From SXOA01 sp964444865 (lineage in GTDB: Bacteria > Planctomycetota > Planctomycetia > Pirellulales > Pirellulaceae): 27,203 bases of DNA. The stretch covers positions 1 through 27,203 of the forward strand of contig CAYUJE010000038.1 in the NCBI GenBank assembly GCA_964444865.1. Direction: 5' to 3'. Position numbers and translations under genes: made by a program. Position 1 is the first letter of the stretch; each line of letters begins with the position of its first letter. A model generated the notes under the pieces. The model was not told the origin of the DNA and did not search any database. It was given only the letters and a program-made list of their open reading frames with translations. Positions 16,205-23,367 of the stretch are shown in pieces.

Positions 16205-18232
16205 ATGGCGAGATTCCATTCAGCCCTCGTGGCTGGGCTGCTGCTTTCGATGGGTTGTGCCTCTTTCTTGCGGGCACAATCCATTCATCCCATCGAATCC
16301 AATCCCCGCACCGGTTCTGCCGCGGCGGTGCTGGTGGACGATGTGCCGTTGCTGCACACCACGCAAATCTTCGCCGCGGCCGACGAGCGGAGGACGCTGG
16401 ACGAGCAAGTGGATGGCCTATTCGCCCGGCTGGAAATGGAACTCAAATACAATTCCGCGGCTCTCACGGATGTGGTGAAGCTCAACTTCTATACAGCCTC
16501 GAAGGAAGCTGCTGCCGCGATCAGGCAAAAGCTCGTCAAGGTTTATCCCGGCGAGCAGCGGCCGGCGGTCAGTTTCGTCGTGACGAAGCTTCCGGCCGAT
16601 GATGCGCTCGTCGCCGCCGATGCCGTGGTGGCTTTGTCCAAAAGCACGACTGGGGAAATCCGCCGCGGGCCACTTTCCACCGTGATGCCCCAAGGGGAAC
16701 GCTTCTATGTTTCGGGTCAAGCCGAACCGGGAACGTTGCAAGAGGCGACGAAGAAGACCCTGGAGAGCCTGAGCAGGACGCTCCAGGAATATGGCCGCGG
16801 CGATGAGGACATTGTTCAGCTGAAGTGTTTCGTCACGCCGATGGAGTCGGCGGGGCAGGTGAAGGAGGAACTCGTCCGCCACTTCGCCGGAAAAAGAGTG
16901 CCTCCGGTTTCGTACGTCGAATGGAAGTCCTCGTCTCCGATTGAAATTGAGCTGGTCGCTTGGGGAGGAAAGGGAGCCGAGAAGCTCCCTGCCGATCCCA
17001 TCGAGTATCTGACGCCGACGGGCTTCAAAGCTTCGCCGCTCTACTGCCGCGTGGCCCGCATTCACGGCGGCGGAACGATTTTCTTCTCGGACCTCTTCGC
17101 CGATCCCAAGGCCGATACCGCCGCCCAAGTGCAACAGCCGTTCGACCGGCTGAAACTGCTCTTGGAAAAAACGGGAAGTGACTACAAACATCTGGCGAAG
17201 GCGACGTATTACGTCACCGACGATGAAGTGAACAAGGCCCACAACGAAATCCGCCCCAAGTTCTACGATCCCGCACGGCCCCCCGCGGCATCGAAAGCGG
17301 TCGTCGTGGGTACGGGGACGGAGGGCATTCGTTACGTGATGGACATGATCGCCGTCCCCGCCAGCCGCGGCACGCCGCATACGCCGCCGGAGTGCGGCAG
17401 CGGCCTGAATGAAAGGCAGGCGGCGGAAGGTTGGCTCAGTCTGAATGACGCGTTCAGCGATCAAGGAACTAGCAACATTCGCTTGGGCAACTGCGAGCTC
17501 ATCGGCGAATTCCAAACTGCCGGAACGATTACCATCGGCGGCAATGCATATCAAGTCTCCGCCGACAAGCCGTTGCATCTAAAGGAGACAGGAAAGAAAG
17601 ACTCCATCCGGCTGGAGAAGGGGCTTGTTACCAAGTCCCTCCTCGTGCGCCCGCTCAAGACTCAGCCGCTCTTCAACGGCCAAGACCTCGCCGGCTGGAA
17701 GCACATTCAGCGGAAGCCCAAGCCGCCGGAAGATTCCGCCTGGCAGGTTGAGAGCGGCATGCTGCGCGCTGTTGGCGGACCGGAAGCTCTTGAATACACG
17801 GAAAAACAGTTTGGTGACTTCGTCCTGCAAATCGACGTCCGGGCCCGCGCCGTCCATTCCAACGGCGGCATCTTCTTCCGCGCGATCCAGGGGGACTTCA
17901 TGAACGGCTACGAAGCCCAGCTACATAACCGTTGCCTGGACAATGACCCCGCGAAACCATTTCGCTACTGCACCGGCGGCATCGACGACCGGCTAGATGC
18001 CCGCCGCCAAGTCGCCCGCGATTTCATCCCCTTCAAAATGACCATCATCGCCGACGGCCCTCGCATCGCCACCTGGGTCAACGGCTATCAGACGGTTGAC
18101 TTCCTGGACGAGCGGGCCGAGCACGACAATCCTCGCGAAGGAAAGCGGCTGAAGGCCGGCGTCATCCAGTTACAGGCCCACGACCCGGCGACGGACTATG
18201 AGGTGCGGGGCATCTCGATTGCCGAGTGGTAG
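16205..18232 (+). CDS. Exported fusion: three RidA-like domains plus DUF1080
   Basis: A 675-residue exported protein. The N terminus is a signal peptide, perhaps a weak lipobox (LSMGC). Three successive segments look like RidA/YjgF folds: ~37-145 (VVKLNFYT, SFVVTKLP), ~155-253 (RFYVSGQAEPG, QLKCFVTP, IEIELVAW), and ~266-385 (TIFFSDLFAD, KATYYVTDD, YVMDMIAV). The Arg expected in the RidA active site does not align in any of them. A short beta segment leads to DUF1080 (about 486-675): LFNGQDLAGWKH, SNGGIFFRAIQGDFMNGYEAQ, and GVIQLQAHDP, the family now linked to 3-keto-glycoside hydrolysis and to laminin-G-like folds. ATG 16205 is preceded by GGAGGG. The whole suggests an extracytoplasmic sugar-processing or binding role. 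Confidence 0.82.
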   Translation: MARFHSALVAGLLLSMGCASFLRAQSIHPIESNPRTGSAAAVLVDDVPLLHTTQIFAAADERRTLDEQVDGLFARLEMELKYNSAALTDVVKLNFYTASKEAAAAIRQKLVKVYPGEQRPAVSFVVTKLPADDALVAADAVVALSKSTTGEIRRGPLSTVMPQGERFYVSGQAEPGTLQEATKKTLESLSRTLQEYGRGDEDIVQLKCFVTPMESAGQVKEELVRHFAGKRVPPVSYVEWKSSSPIEIELVAWGGKGAEKLPADPIEYLTPTGFKASPLYCRVARIHGGGTIFFSDLFADPKADTAAQVQQPFDRLKLLLEKTGSDYKHLAKATYYVTDDEVNKAHNEIRPKFYDPARPPAASKAVVVGTGTEGIRYVMDMIAVPASRGTPHTPPECGSGLNERQAAEGWLSLNDAFSDQGTSNIRLGNCELIGEFQTAGTITIGGNAYQVSADKPLHLKETGKKDSIRLEKGLVTKSLLVRPLKTQPLFNGQDLAGWKHIQRKPKPPEDSAWQVESGMLRAVGGPEALEYTEKQFGDFVLQIDVRARAVHSNGGIFFRAIQGDFMNGYEAQLHNRCLDNDPAKPFRYCTGGIDDRLDARRQVARDFIPFKMTIIADGPRIATWVNGYQTVDFLDERAEHDNPREGKRLKAGVIQLQAHDPATDYEVRGISIAEW

Positions 18233-18540
18233 CCAGGGCTGCCTGCTGCGAAGAGGCATCCACCCAATCGCCAGACTCAGAACAGGCCAGGCCGCGCATG
18301 TGGGGCCGACTACGCCAGGCTCAATCCGAGCCAGGCCGGCAGCAAAATCAGGGTTCCGCTTCGCACACCGCGCATGGTCTTCCTCGGAGAACGGCGACCA
18401 ATCAGTAACCCTTGATTTTGGCAGAAGACAGTGAGAATCGCAGCGATTATCGGCCAGGCATTCGTGATTGAACGAGCCTCCACCGAAACGTAATATGATT
18501 TGGCAATCTACCCACACCCTCATTTTCAAAGGCGCTCCCC
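18233..18540. other. Intergenic region before the plus-strand zinc-ribbon gene
   Basis: No gene is supported. Open frames here are short or antisense extensions lacking motifs. It contains an imperfect inverted repeat (18315-18335, one mismatch) and the promoter-like site listed below. Confidence 0.55.
18468..18496 (+). promoter_or_regulatory. Candidate sigma-70-type promoter of the plus-strand zinc-ribbon gene
   Basis: TTGAAC (18468-18473) and TAATAT (18491-18496) are 17 bases apart. The second box is the same hexamer as in the KAP promoter candidate. The start of transcription would be near 18503, 38 bases before the ATG. Confidence 0.48.
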
Positions 18541-19008
18541 ATGTTACCTCGTCCACAGCCGGGACAGTCTGCGCCAAGCTACTATTTCGAGTGCGGACGA
18601 TGCAGGCGACCGATTGGTGTTGAGCCTAAGCAGGCGGGAACCAAAATCGATTGCAGTTGCGGCTATATGAGCGTCGTCCCTTCAGTAGTCCATCTTAAAC
18701 CAATCGAGTCGGCCCAGAAAACCATTGCCCCAAATGAAGGGGGCTCGCCGTTTGCTCAGCCAGCGCCACGACCAAGTCCACAGGTCCCCAATTGCCCCTT
18801 CTGCTCTCGCCCCATGCAGCCGGGGCGGATTATTGGGGAACGCTACCAACTCAAATGGCTCGATGCGAATATTCCCTTGACCATGGGCATTTGGGCGGTC
18901 GGAGGAGTTCCCATTGGCCGAGGAGGCTTCATGCAATTCAACCGCCCTCATGTTTGGGGCTGGCGATGTCCCATGTGCGCAAAAATCATCGTGGATGAGC
19001 GAGCGTAG
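18541..19008 (+). CDS. Small zinc-ribbon protein (DUF6487-like C terminus)
   Basis: A 155-residue protein with two probable zinc sites. The first is Cys18, Cys21, Cys38 and Cys40 near the N terminus. The second pairs Cys85/Cys88 (NCPFCSRPM) with Cys143/Cys146 (WRCPMCAKII), separated by a segment with LKW and a Gly-rich hydrophobic stretch. This second layout resembles the DUF6487 family of small bacterial proteins, whose role is unknown. A Pro-rich linker joins the two parts. Start ATG 18541 lies after AAAGG and a promoter-like site. It converges on the DUF1501 gene with only 17 bases between stops. Confidence 0.75.
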   Translation: MLPRPQPGQSAPSYYFECGRCRRPIGVEPKQAGTKIDCSCGYMSVVPSVVHLKPIESAQKTIAPNEGGSPFAQPAPRPSPQVPNCPFCSRPMQPGRIIGERYQLKWLDANIPLTMGIWAVGGVPIGRGGFMQFNRPHVWGWRCPMCAKIIVDERA

Positions 19009-19009
19009 G

Positions 19010-19048
19010 AAGCGGTCTCGGCAGGCTATGCCAAATCCCGGACCGCTT
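19010..19048. terminator. Possible terminator between the converging zinc-ribbon and DUF1501 genes
   Basis: AAGCGGTC (19010-19017) and GACCGCTT (19041-19048) form an 8-bp stem around a 23-base loop that itself contains GGCA/TGCC. On the plus strand the stem runs into a short T-run (19047-19050). The right half overlaps the last codons of the minus-strand gene. Confidence 0.38.
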
Positions 19049-20444
19049 TTCCTTCGCTCAATTTCCGCGGCAGGTTTTGGAATTCGTCTGGCCAGGTTTG
19101 CTGCGGGTCGATGCCGAGGTGGTGGAGGATGGTGGCGGAGAGGTCGGCGGGGGAGACCGGCTTTTCCTTGACGTAGCCGCCGTTTTCGTTGGTGCTGCCG
19201 TAGACCTGGCCGCCGCGGACGCCGCCGCCGGCCAGCAGCGCGGTGAAGGCGTGGGGCCAGTGGTCGCGGCCCGTTTTGCGGGTGTTGCTGCTCTGCTCGA
19301 ACTGCCCCAGCCGCGGCGTGCGGCCGAATTCGCCGACCGCCACGACGAGCGTCGTTTCCAGAAGGCCCCGCTGATGCAGGTCTTCGATAAAGGCTGAAAA
19401 CGCTTTGTCAAACAATGGACAAAGCAATGTCTTGAGCTTTGGAAAATTCTCCTGGTGCGTGTCCCAGCAGGTGTTGACGCCGTCGATGTGCGTTTCGTCC
19501 TGCCAGTTGACCGTGACGAGCGAGACGCCGGCTTCCACCAGGCGGCGGGCCATGAGCAGGGACTGCCCCACGGTGGTCTGGCCATATTTTTCCCGCGTCT
19601 CTGGTTTTTCACGTTTGAGATCGAGGACTTCTCCCGCCCGATGTTCCAACAGCGACCAGGCCCGGCGGCGGTTTTCGTCGAGCATGGCCAGGCCGCTGCC
19701 GAACGCAGCGGCAGAGGATTGACTCGCTTGAATCGTGGAGAGGAGTTCGCGACGATTGACCGTTCGCTCCCACGGAACGTCCTCGGGAAGGCGCAGTCCG
19801 GCCAGCTCGAAGTCGGCGCGGCCGAGGTCACCTTGAACGAGCATGGCGCTGTGGCTGTCTCCCATTCGCCCGGCGGTCTGGCCGGCGATGCGTTTGGCCT
19901 GGCCGGTAAACTGCAGGTACCATGGCAGCACGACGGACGGCGGCAGCCCTTCTTTCGATTGGCCGAACCGCGTGGTGAGAGAACTGAGGGAAGGCCAGTC
20001 CTCGCGGGTCGCCTGGTCGGTCGTCGGCGGGCCAAAGTAGGGTCGGCCGGTGAAAATCTCGCTGCAAGCCGGGCCATGCACGTTCATCCGGTGGCTCATC
20101 GAGCGGAGCAGGCAAAGCTTGTCCATCTGCTTGGCCAGCAGTGGCAGATGCTCGCAGATTTGAATCCCCGGCACGTTGGTCGCAGCGGGATTGAACTCCC
20201 CGCGAATTTCCGGACCCGCTTGCGGCTTCATGTCCCACAGGTCCACCTGGCTCGGCCCGCCGAAGAGGAACAGGAAGATGCAGGACTTGGCTCGCGGTTT
20301 AATCCCCACCGGAGCTTGTTCCGCCTGAAGCCGCGCCAGTTGTCCCGCGGAGAGCCCCAGTAACGAAAGTCCCCCGATGCGGAGCAGTTCCCTTCTCGCC
20401 AGGGACGAGTTGCCGGTGACCGGAGGTGTGAAGAGGGAGAGCAT
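19026..20444 (-). CDS. DUF1501 family protein with Tat leader
   Basis: A 472-residue protein of the DUF1501 group, abundant in planctomycetes and placed in the alkaline-phosphatase/sulfatase superfamily; catalytic activity in this group is not established. The leader has LARRELLRIGG and a hydrophobic stretch, consistent with Tat export. Family marks: FLFLFGGPSQVDLWDMKP near the start of the mature part, GEFGRTPRLG, GRDHWPHAFTALLAGGG and GGQVYGSTNENGGYV. The last segment, SATILHHLGIDPQQTWPD, is also typical. The frame is open upstream to 20513, but that would overlap the preceding gene; ATG 20444 lies 25 bases after its stop. It probably forms an operon with the multi-zinc-ribbon protein. Confidence 0.88.
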   Translation of the reverse strand: MLSLFTPPVTGNSSLARRELLRIGGLSLLGLSAGQLARLQAEQAPVGIKPRAKSCIFLFLFGGPSQVDLWDMKPQAGPEIRGEFNPAATNVPGIQICEHLPLLAKQMDKLCLLRSMSHRMNVHGPACSEIFTGRPYFGPPTTDQATREDWPSLSSLTTRFGQSKEGLPPSVVLPWYLQFTGQAKRIAGQTAGRMGDSHSAMLVQGDLGRADFELAGLRLPEDVPWERTVNRRELLSTIQASQSSAAAFGSGLAMLDENRRRAWSLLEHRAGEVLDLKREKPETREKYGQTTVGQSLLMARRLVEAGVSLVTVNWQDETHIDGVNTCWDTHQENFPKLKTLLCPLFDKAFSAFIEDLHQRGLLETTLVVAVGEFGRTPRLGQFEQSSNTRKTGRDHWPHAFTALLAGGGVRGGQVYGSTNENGGYVKEKPVSPADLSATILHHLGIDPQQTWPDEFQNLPRKLSEGKAVRDLA

Positions 20445-20469
20445 GGCAAGTATTAGTATAGCGAAGTCA

Positions 20470-21414
20470 TCAGCGCTTGCCGAACAAATTGGCCACAACC
20501 TGCCCAGCGGCATACAACAGCGGTCCAGCGATCACGACCAGTTCGTCAATGCCGTTTCGATCCCGCATTTCATTGCCCCAGGTGCCAAAGGGATCTCCGC
20601 CATAACTCCCCCCCGCAACAGCCGGGGGAGTGATTTTGGGCTCACCTTTTCTTAGCAACCGTTTGCGGATGGCGTCAGGGGAACCCTTGAGCATTCCCAC
20701 ATCGTCCTTCACGGATTCCAACCCACCGTTCCGCATCCAGGCAATGAGGTGCGAGAGTTCGTCGCAGTCAAACCACAAGCCGTGCGTACCACAGATATCG
20801 AGGATGATGCCGCTCCGCCCCCCGATATTTCGCCGCAGCATGGGCTCGCGGCAGAGAGGGCAAGGGCGGTAACGCTTGGAGGTATTGGGCTCGGCAGTCT
20901 GACGGCGATGCGAGACGCTTTCGCCGACGTTGCCGCGAGCTTCGAGGGCGAGCAAATCGTGAAACGATTCCAGGCCGATCCAGAGCCCCGCGCACACCTG
21001 ACACTCCAGGGCGGAAGTGGAAATACTCTCCAGCCGGCGGCAAACGAGTTCGCGGTCCGCACAAGCGGGACATCGAAAATTAGTTTCCTCTCCGGCGATG
21101 GCCTCCACGGAAAGGGGTGTGGCACAGTGATGACAGAAGCGGGCCTTGTCGCTGACCCGCGCCAGACAGCCGGGGCAGACGGTATTCAGGTCCAGCTCAT
21201 GAATCGTGAAATCGCTACCGCAGTAATTGCAGGCCCGCATTCCTTCCTCGCGCGACGCCCCGCACGCCGAGCAATGAATTACGGAGGCGGTGTGCGCCTT
21301 GGGCTCGGCAATCTGCACCACCTTGCCGCAGCGGCAACGAAAACGGCTGCCGACCTTGCGCTTGGTCGCGTCGTACTTCTGGTTGCAACTGGGGCACTTG
21401 ATGAGGAGACGCAT
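20470..21414 (-). CDS. Multi-zinc-ribbon protein with TFIIB-type zinc fingers
   Basis: A 314-residue cytosolic protein with a series of zinc-binding motifs. An N-terminal ribbon (Cys7/Cys10 and Cys27/Cys29) is followed by CSAC...CNYC (47-64), CPGC...CHHC (79-96), CPAC...CQVC (114-140) with the GLWI that follows, and CPLC...CGTHGLWFDCDEL (184-219). The last two resemble the zf-TFIIB family. A low-complexity linker at residues 262-270 (PPAVAGGSY) is encoded by a palindromic DNA repeat. A final hydrophobic segment is near 291-308. Start ATG 21414 is clear. A perfect 21-bp palindrome lies just upstream. The link to the next gene (DUF1501) suggests co-expression; the role is unknown. Confidence 0.8.
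   Translation of the reverse strand: MRLLIKCPSCNQKYDATKRKVGSRFRCRCGKVVQIAEPKAHTASVIHCSACGASREEGMRACNYCGSDFTIHELDLNTVCPGCLARVSDKARFCHHCATPLSVEAIAGEETNFRCPACADRELVCRRLESISTSALECQVCAGLWIGLESFHDLLALEARGNVGESVSHRRQTAEPNTSKRYRPCPLCREPMLRRNIGGRSGIILDICGTHGLWFDCDELSHLIAWMRNGGLESVKDDVGMLKGSPDAIRKRLLRKGEPKITPPAVAGGSYGGDPFGTWGNEMRDRNGIDELVVIAGPLLYAAGQVVANLFGKR
20605..20631. repeat. Inverted repeat within the multi-zinc-ribbon gene
   Basis: ACTCCCCC (20605-20612) and GGGGGAGT (20624-20631) form a perfect 8-bp stem around an 11-base loop. The repeat keeps the reading frame and encodes a Pro/Ala/Gly linker between the last zinc finger and the C terminus. It looks like a palindromic element tolerated in a linker. 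Confidence 0.6.
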
Positions 21415-21425
21415 ATTGGGCCTGC

Positions 21426-21446
21426 CGGAAACGTGACACGTTTCCG
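21426..21446. promoter_or_regulatory. Perfect 21-bp palindrome upstream of the multi-zinc-ribbon gene
   Basis: CGGAAACGTG and CACGTTTCCG are perfect reverse complements around a single A. The site lies 12-32 bases upstream of the minus-strand ATG at 21414 and on the divergent side of the dehydrogenase gene. The short centre and the position suggest a repressor operator overlapping the leader. Confidence 0.5.
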
Positions 21447-21505
21447 CTATCCTAACAAACTCATTCGCTCAAGTCGCCGGAATCTTGCGGAGGGGAAGGA
21501 AGGGA

Positions 21506-21601
21506 ATGGCCGCGAAAAACACAAAAGGGCACAAAAAAGAGAACCAGGTATAGGGTAACTTCCGTGGCATTTTTGTGTCTCTTCGCGTTTTTCGTGGCCA
21601 T
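21506..21601. repeat. Imperfect ~33-bp inverted repeat before the dehydrogenase gene
   Basis: The left arm starts ATGGCCGCGAAAAACAC at 21506 and the right arm ends at 21601; its reverse complement starts ATGGCCACGAAAAACGC. The arms run to about 33 bases each with several mismatches, around a ~30-base centre. The A-rich pattern looks like a dispersed planctomycete repeat. It lies 73 bases before the ATG of the dehydrogenase. Confidence 0.6.
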
Positions 21602-21674
21602 CTGCCCGGCATGGTCGCGGGGAGAGGCGGCCTGCGGTAAATTGTTCTTCCCACCCGACATTAAGGAACACACC

Positions 21675-22727
21675 ATGCCCACCATTCGACCGCTCGAACT
21701 TACCGCCTTTGCCCATGCCCTGCTCAAGGCGGGAGGAGCTTCCGAAGAAGAAGCCTCCATCACCGCCCCCAGCCTCGTCGATGCGAACCTGAAAGGGTAC
21801 GACTCCCACGGCGTGATGCGGCTGCCGTATTATGTGCAGGCGATCAAGGAGGGCGAGGTTGCCTCCGGTGCGGAACTGACGATTCTGGACGAAGGGCCTT
21901 CTCGGATTGTGGCCGATGCCAACTGGGGCTTTGGCCAAGTGCAGGCGGCTCGGCTGATCAAAAAGCTGGCGGCGAAGGCCCACGCGGAAGGGCAAGCCAT
22001 CGGCACGATGACCCACTGCGGCCACATCGGCCGGCTGGGCGAATACTGCGAGATGACCGCGGCGGAAGGGCTCGTTTCGATGTTCATGGTCAACTCCCAC
22101 GGAGCAGCGGTTCGCGTTGCTCCCCCCGGCGGCAAAGCCCCGCGGCTCTCCACCAATCCGCTGGCCATCGGCGCCCCCAACGGTGATGAGCCGCTGGTGC
22201 TCGACTTCAGCACCAGCGCGACAGCAGAAGGAAAAGTCCGCGTGAAGAAAATCGCCGGCGAGAAAGTCCCCGAAGGGTGGCTGCTCGACAGCGAGGGAAA
22301 GCCGACGACCGATCCGAACACGCTTTACGCCAATCCCTGCGGCTCGATTCTGCCGATGGGAGGGAACCAGGCGTACAAGGGTTTTGGCCTCGGCCTCATG
22401 ATCGAAATCTTTTGCGGGGCAATCTCCGGCGGCGTCTGCGCCCGGCCGGTGCCGTATCCCAAAAAGGGGAACTGCGTCTTCATGATGTTCATCGACCCCG
22501 CCCGCTTCGGCGGAGCCGAACATTTCCGGGCGGAAGTCTCGCAGCTCGTTGACTACGTCCGCTCCTGCCCTCGGATCGACGGCGTCAACGAAATCACGCT
22601 CCCTGGCGACCCCGAACGGCGACTCTGCGCGAAGCGGATGGCGGAGGGGATCACACTCGATGGGGAGAACTGGAATGCGCTAGTGAAGCTGGCCGAAAAA
22701 CTGGGAATGGAAACGCCCAAGGTGTAG
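21675..22727 (+). CDS. Malate/L-lactate dehydrogenase family NAD(P)-dependent oxidoreductase
   Basis: A 350-residue cytosolic oxidoreductase of the Ldh2/MDH2 family (as YiaK and AllD), which uses NAD(P) on 2-hydroxy or 2-keto acids. Typical blocks: GYDSHGVMRLPYY (41-53) with catalytic-region Ser45-His46, HCGHIGRLGEYCE (114-126) with the conserved His117, RLSTNPLAIGAPN (157-169), LDFSTSA (177-183), and KGFGLGLMIE later. The frame extends upstream to 21564, but that part is encoded by a repeat; ATG 21675 has AAGGAA seven bases upstream. The substrate (malate, lactate, ureidoglycolate or a sugar acid) cannot be read from the sequence. It converges on the broken zinc-finger gene, 13 bases apart. 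Confidence 0.88.
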   Translation: MPTIRPLELTAFAHALLKAGGASEEEASITAPSLVDANLKGYDSHGVMRLPYYVQAIKEGEVASGAELTILDEGPSRIVADANWGFGQVQAARLIKKLAAKAHAEGQAIGTMTHCGHIGRLGEYCEMTAAEGLVSMFMVNSHGAAVRVAPPGGKAPRLSTNPLAIGAPNGDEPLVLDFSTSATAEGKVRVKKIAGEKVPEGWLLDSEGKPTTDPNTLYANPCGSILPMGGNQAYKGFGLGLMIEIFCGAISGGVCARPVPYPKKGNCVFMMFIDPARFGGAEHFRAEVSQLVDYVRSCPRIDGVNEITLPGDPERRLCAKRMAEGITLDGENWNALVKLAEKLGMETPKV

Positions 22728-22740
22728 AGCATTGACAAAG

Positions 22741-23043
22741 TTACTCGGTAGTCGCGCGAGCTATCGCAAAGCATATCGGACAAACTGGATCGAAGCCGAT
22801 TACCGTCCAGTATCGCTCCAGCCCATCGCACCCTTCGAACGTCGAGCCCTCTGGCGGTACGCCGAACTTAACTGCACATTCCCGGCAAAGCTAAGTTGGA
22901 CCGATCTTGCCTCCTTCATACAGAGCCCATATTGGTGACAATGTTTCGTTGATGAATAGTCCTTCTACAAGGCGAGCGGAGACGTGCGAACATACTGCGG
23001 CGGCACCGTTTCCGCCGTGTTCGGGACAGATGACAAATGCCAT
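22741..23043 (-). pseudogene. Cys/His-rich small protein gene interrupted by in-frame TAG
   Basis: Reading the minus strand from ATG 23043 gives 50 codons, a TAG at 22893-22891, 49 more open codons in the same frame and TAA at 22743-22741. Both halves look like one protein. The first has CPEH and CSH (Cys6, His9, Cys18, His20) and the second LCREC (Cys53/Cys56), Cys72 and CPIC (Cys88/Cys91), a regular set of metal ligands. A TGG-to-TAG change would restore GPTWLCREC. The start lies four bases after the stop of the 98-residue gene, as expected in an operon, and the end is 13 bases from the converging dehydrogenase stop. Other genes here use TAG as a normal stop, so code reassignment is unlikely. 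A recent nonsense mutation, a sequencing error or read-through are all possible. Confidence 0.6.
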
Positions 23044-23047
23044 TGGA

Positions 23048-23344
23048 TCACGCTTTGTCGGGGTGATGGCAACTCCCATGTGAAATTGGCCGGCCAATTG
23101 GGAGTCGCAGCACCGGAGCTGTAGATATCCGGCGTACCATCTCCTCGATCAGTTCGTAGTTGCCCCAATCCTTGTACTGGTTCTTGAGCTGGGTATACTC
23201 GAGTTCCCGGCCCAGCTTCCACATCTCGTTTGCCAGGTCGAGTCGCTGGCAGGGTGACATTTGTCGGAGCCACGCCGCGTTTAATTCGTCCATGACTGGG
23301 ACGCGGTCGAGTGCTGCTTTCAACTTCTTTAGGTTCGATTTCAT
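23048..23344 (-). CDS. Small helical protein of unknown function
   Basis: A 98-residue, mostly helical, charged protein. The central part, LRQMSPCQRLDLANEMWKLG, recalls small proteins with a MSPxxRLxLAxEM pattern seen near nucleotidyltransferase or toxin-antitoxin-like genes, but I cannot assign a family. ATG 23344 has a strong GGAGG seven bases upstream, so this start is firm; the frame opens at 23383. It lies 23 bases after the hydrolase stop and four bases before the interrupted Cys/His-rich gene. Confidence 0.6.
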   Translation of the reverse strand: MKSNLKKLKAALDRVPVMDELNAAWLRQMSPCQRLDLANEMWKLGRELEYTQLKNQYKDWGNYELIEEMVRRISTAPVLRLPIGRPISHGSCHHPDKA

Positions 23345-23367
23345 CTTTCGACCTCCGTGATGAGGAG

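Noticed and set aside
16418..17578. 386-residue minus-strand ORF opposite the RidA-like domains
   Set aside because: No motif, Arg/Leu-rich composition typical of antisense frames, and the plus strand has recognisable domains.
20749..21558. 269-residue plus-strand ORF opposite the multi-zinc-ribbon gene
   Set aside because: The minus strand has many Cys-x2-Cys pairs; the plus frame shows none of a real protein's features.
22891..22893. TAG as a reassigned sense codon
   Set aside because: Several well-supported genes in the window (DUF3500, RidA/DUF1080, plus-strand zinc ribbon) end at TAG at their expected lengths.
22732..22938. 68-residue plus-strand ORF after the dehydrogenase
   Set aside because: Needs a TTG start without a ribosome-binding site and lies antisense to the Cys/His-rich gene, whose translation is far more protein-like.
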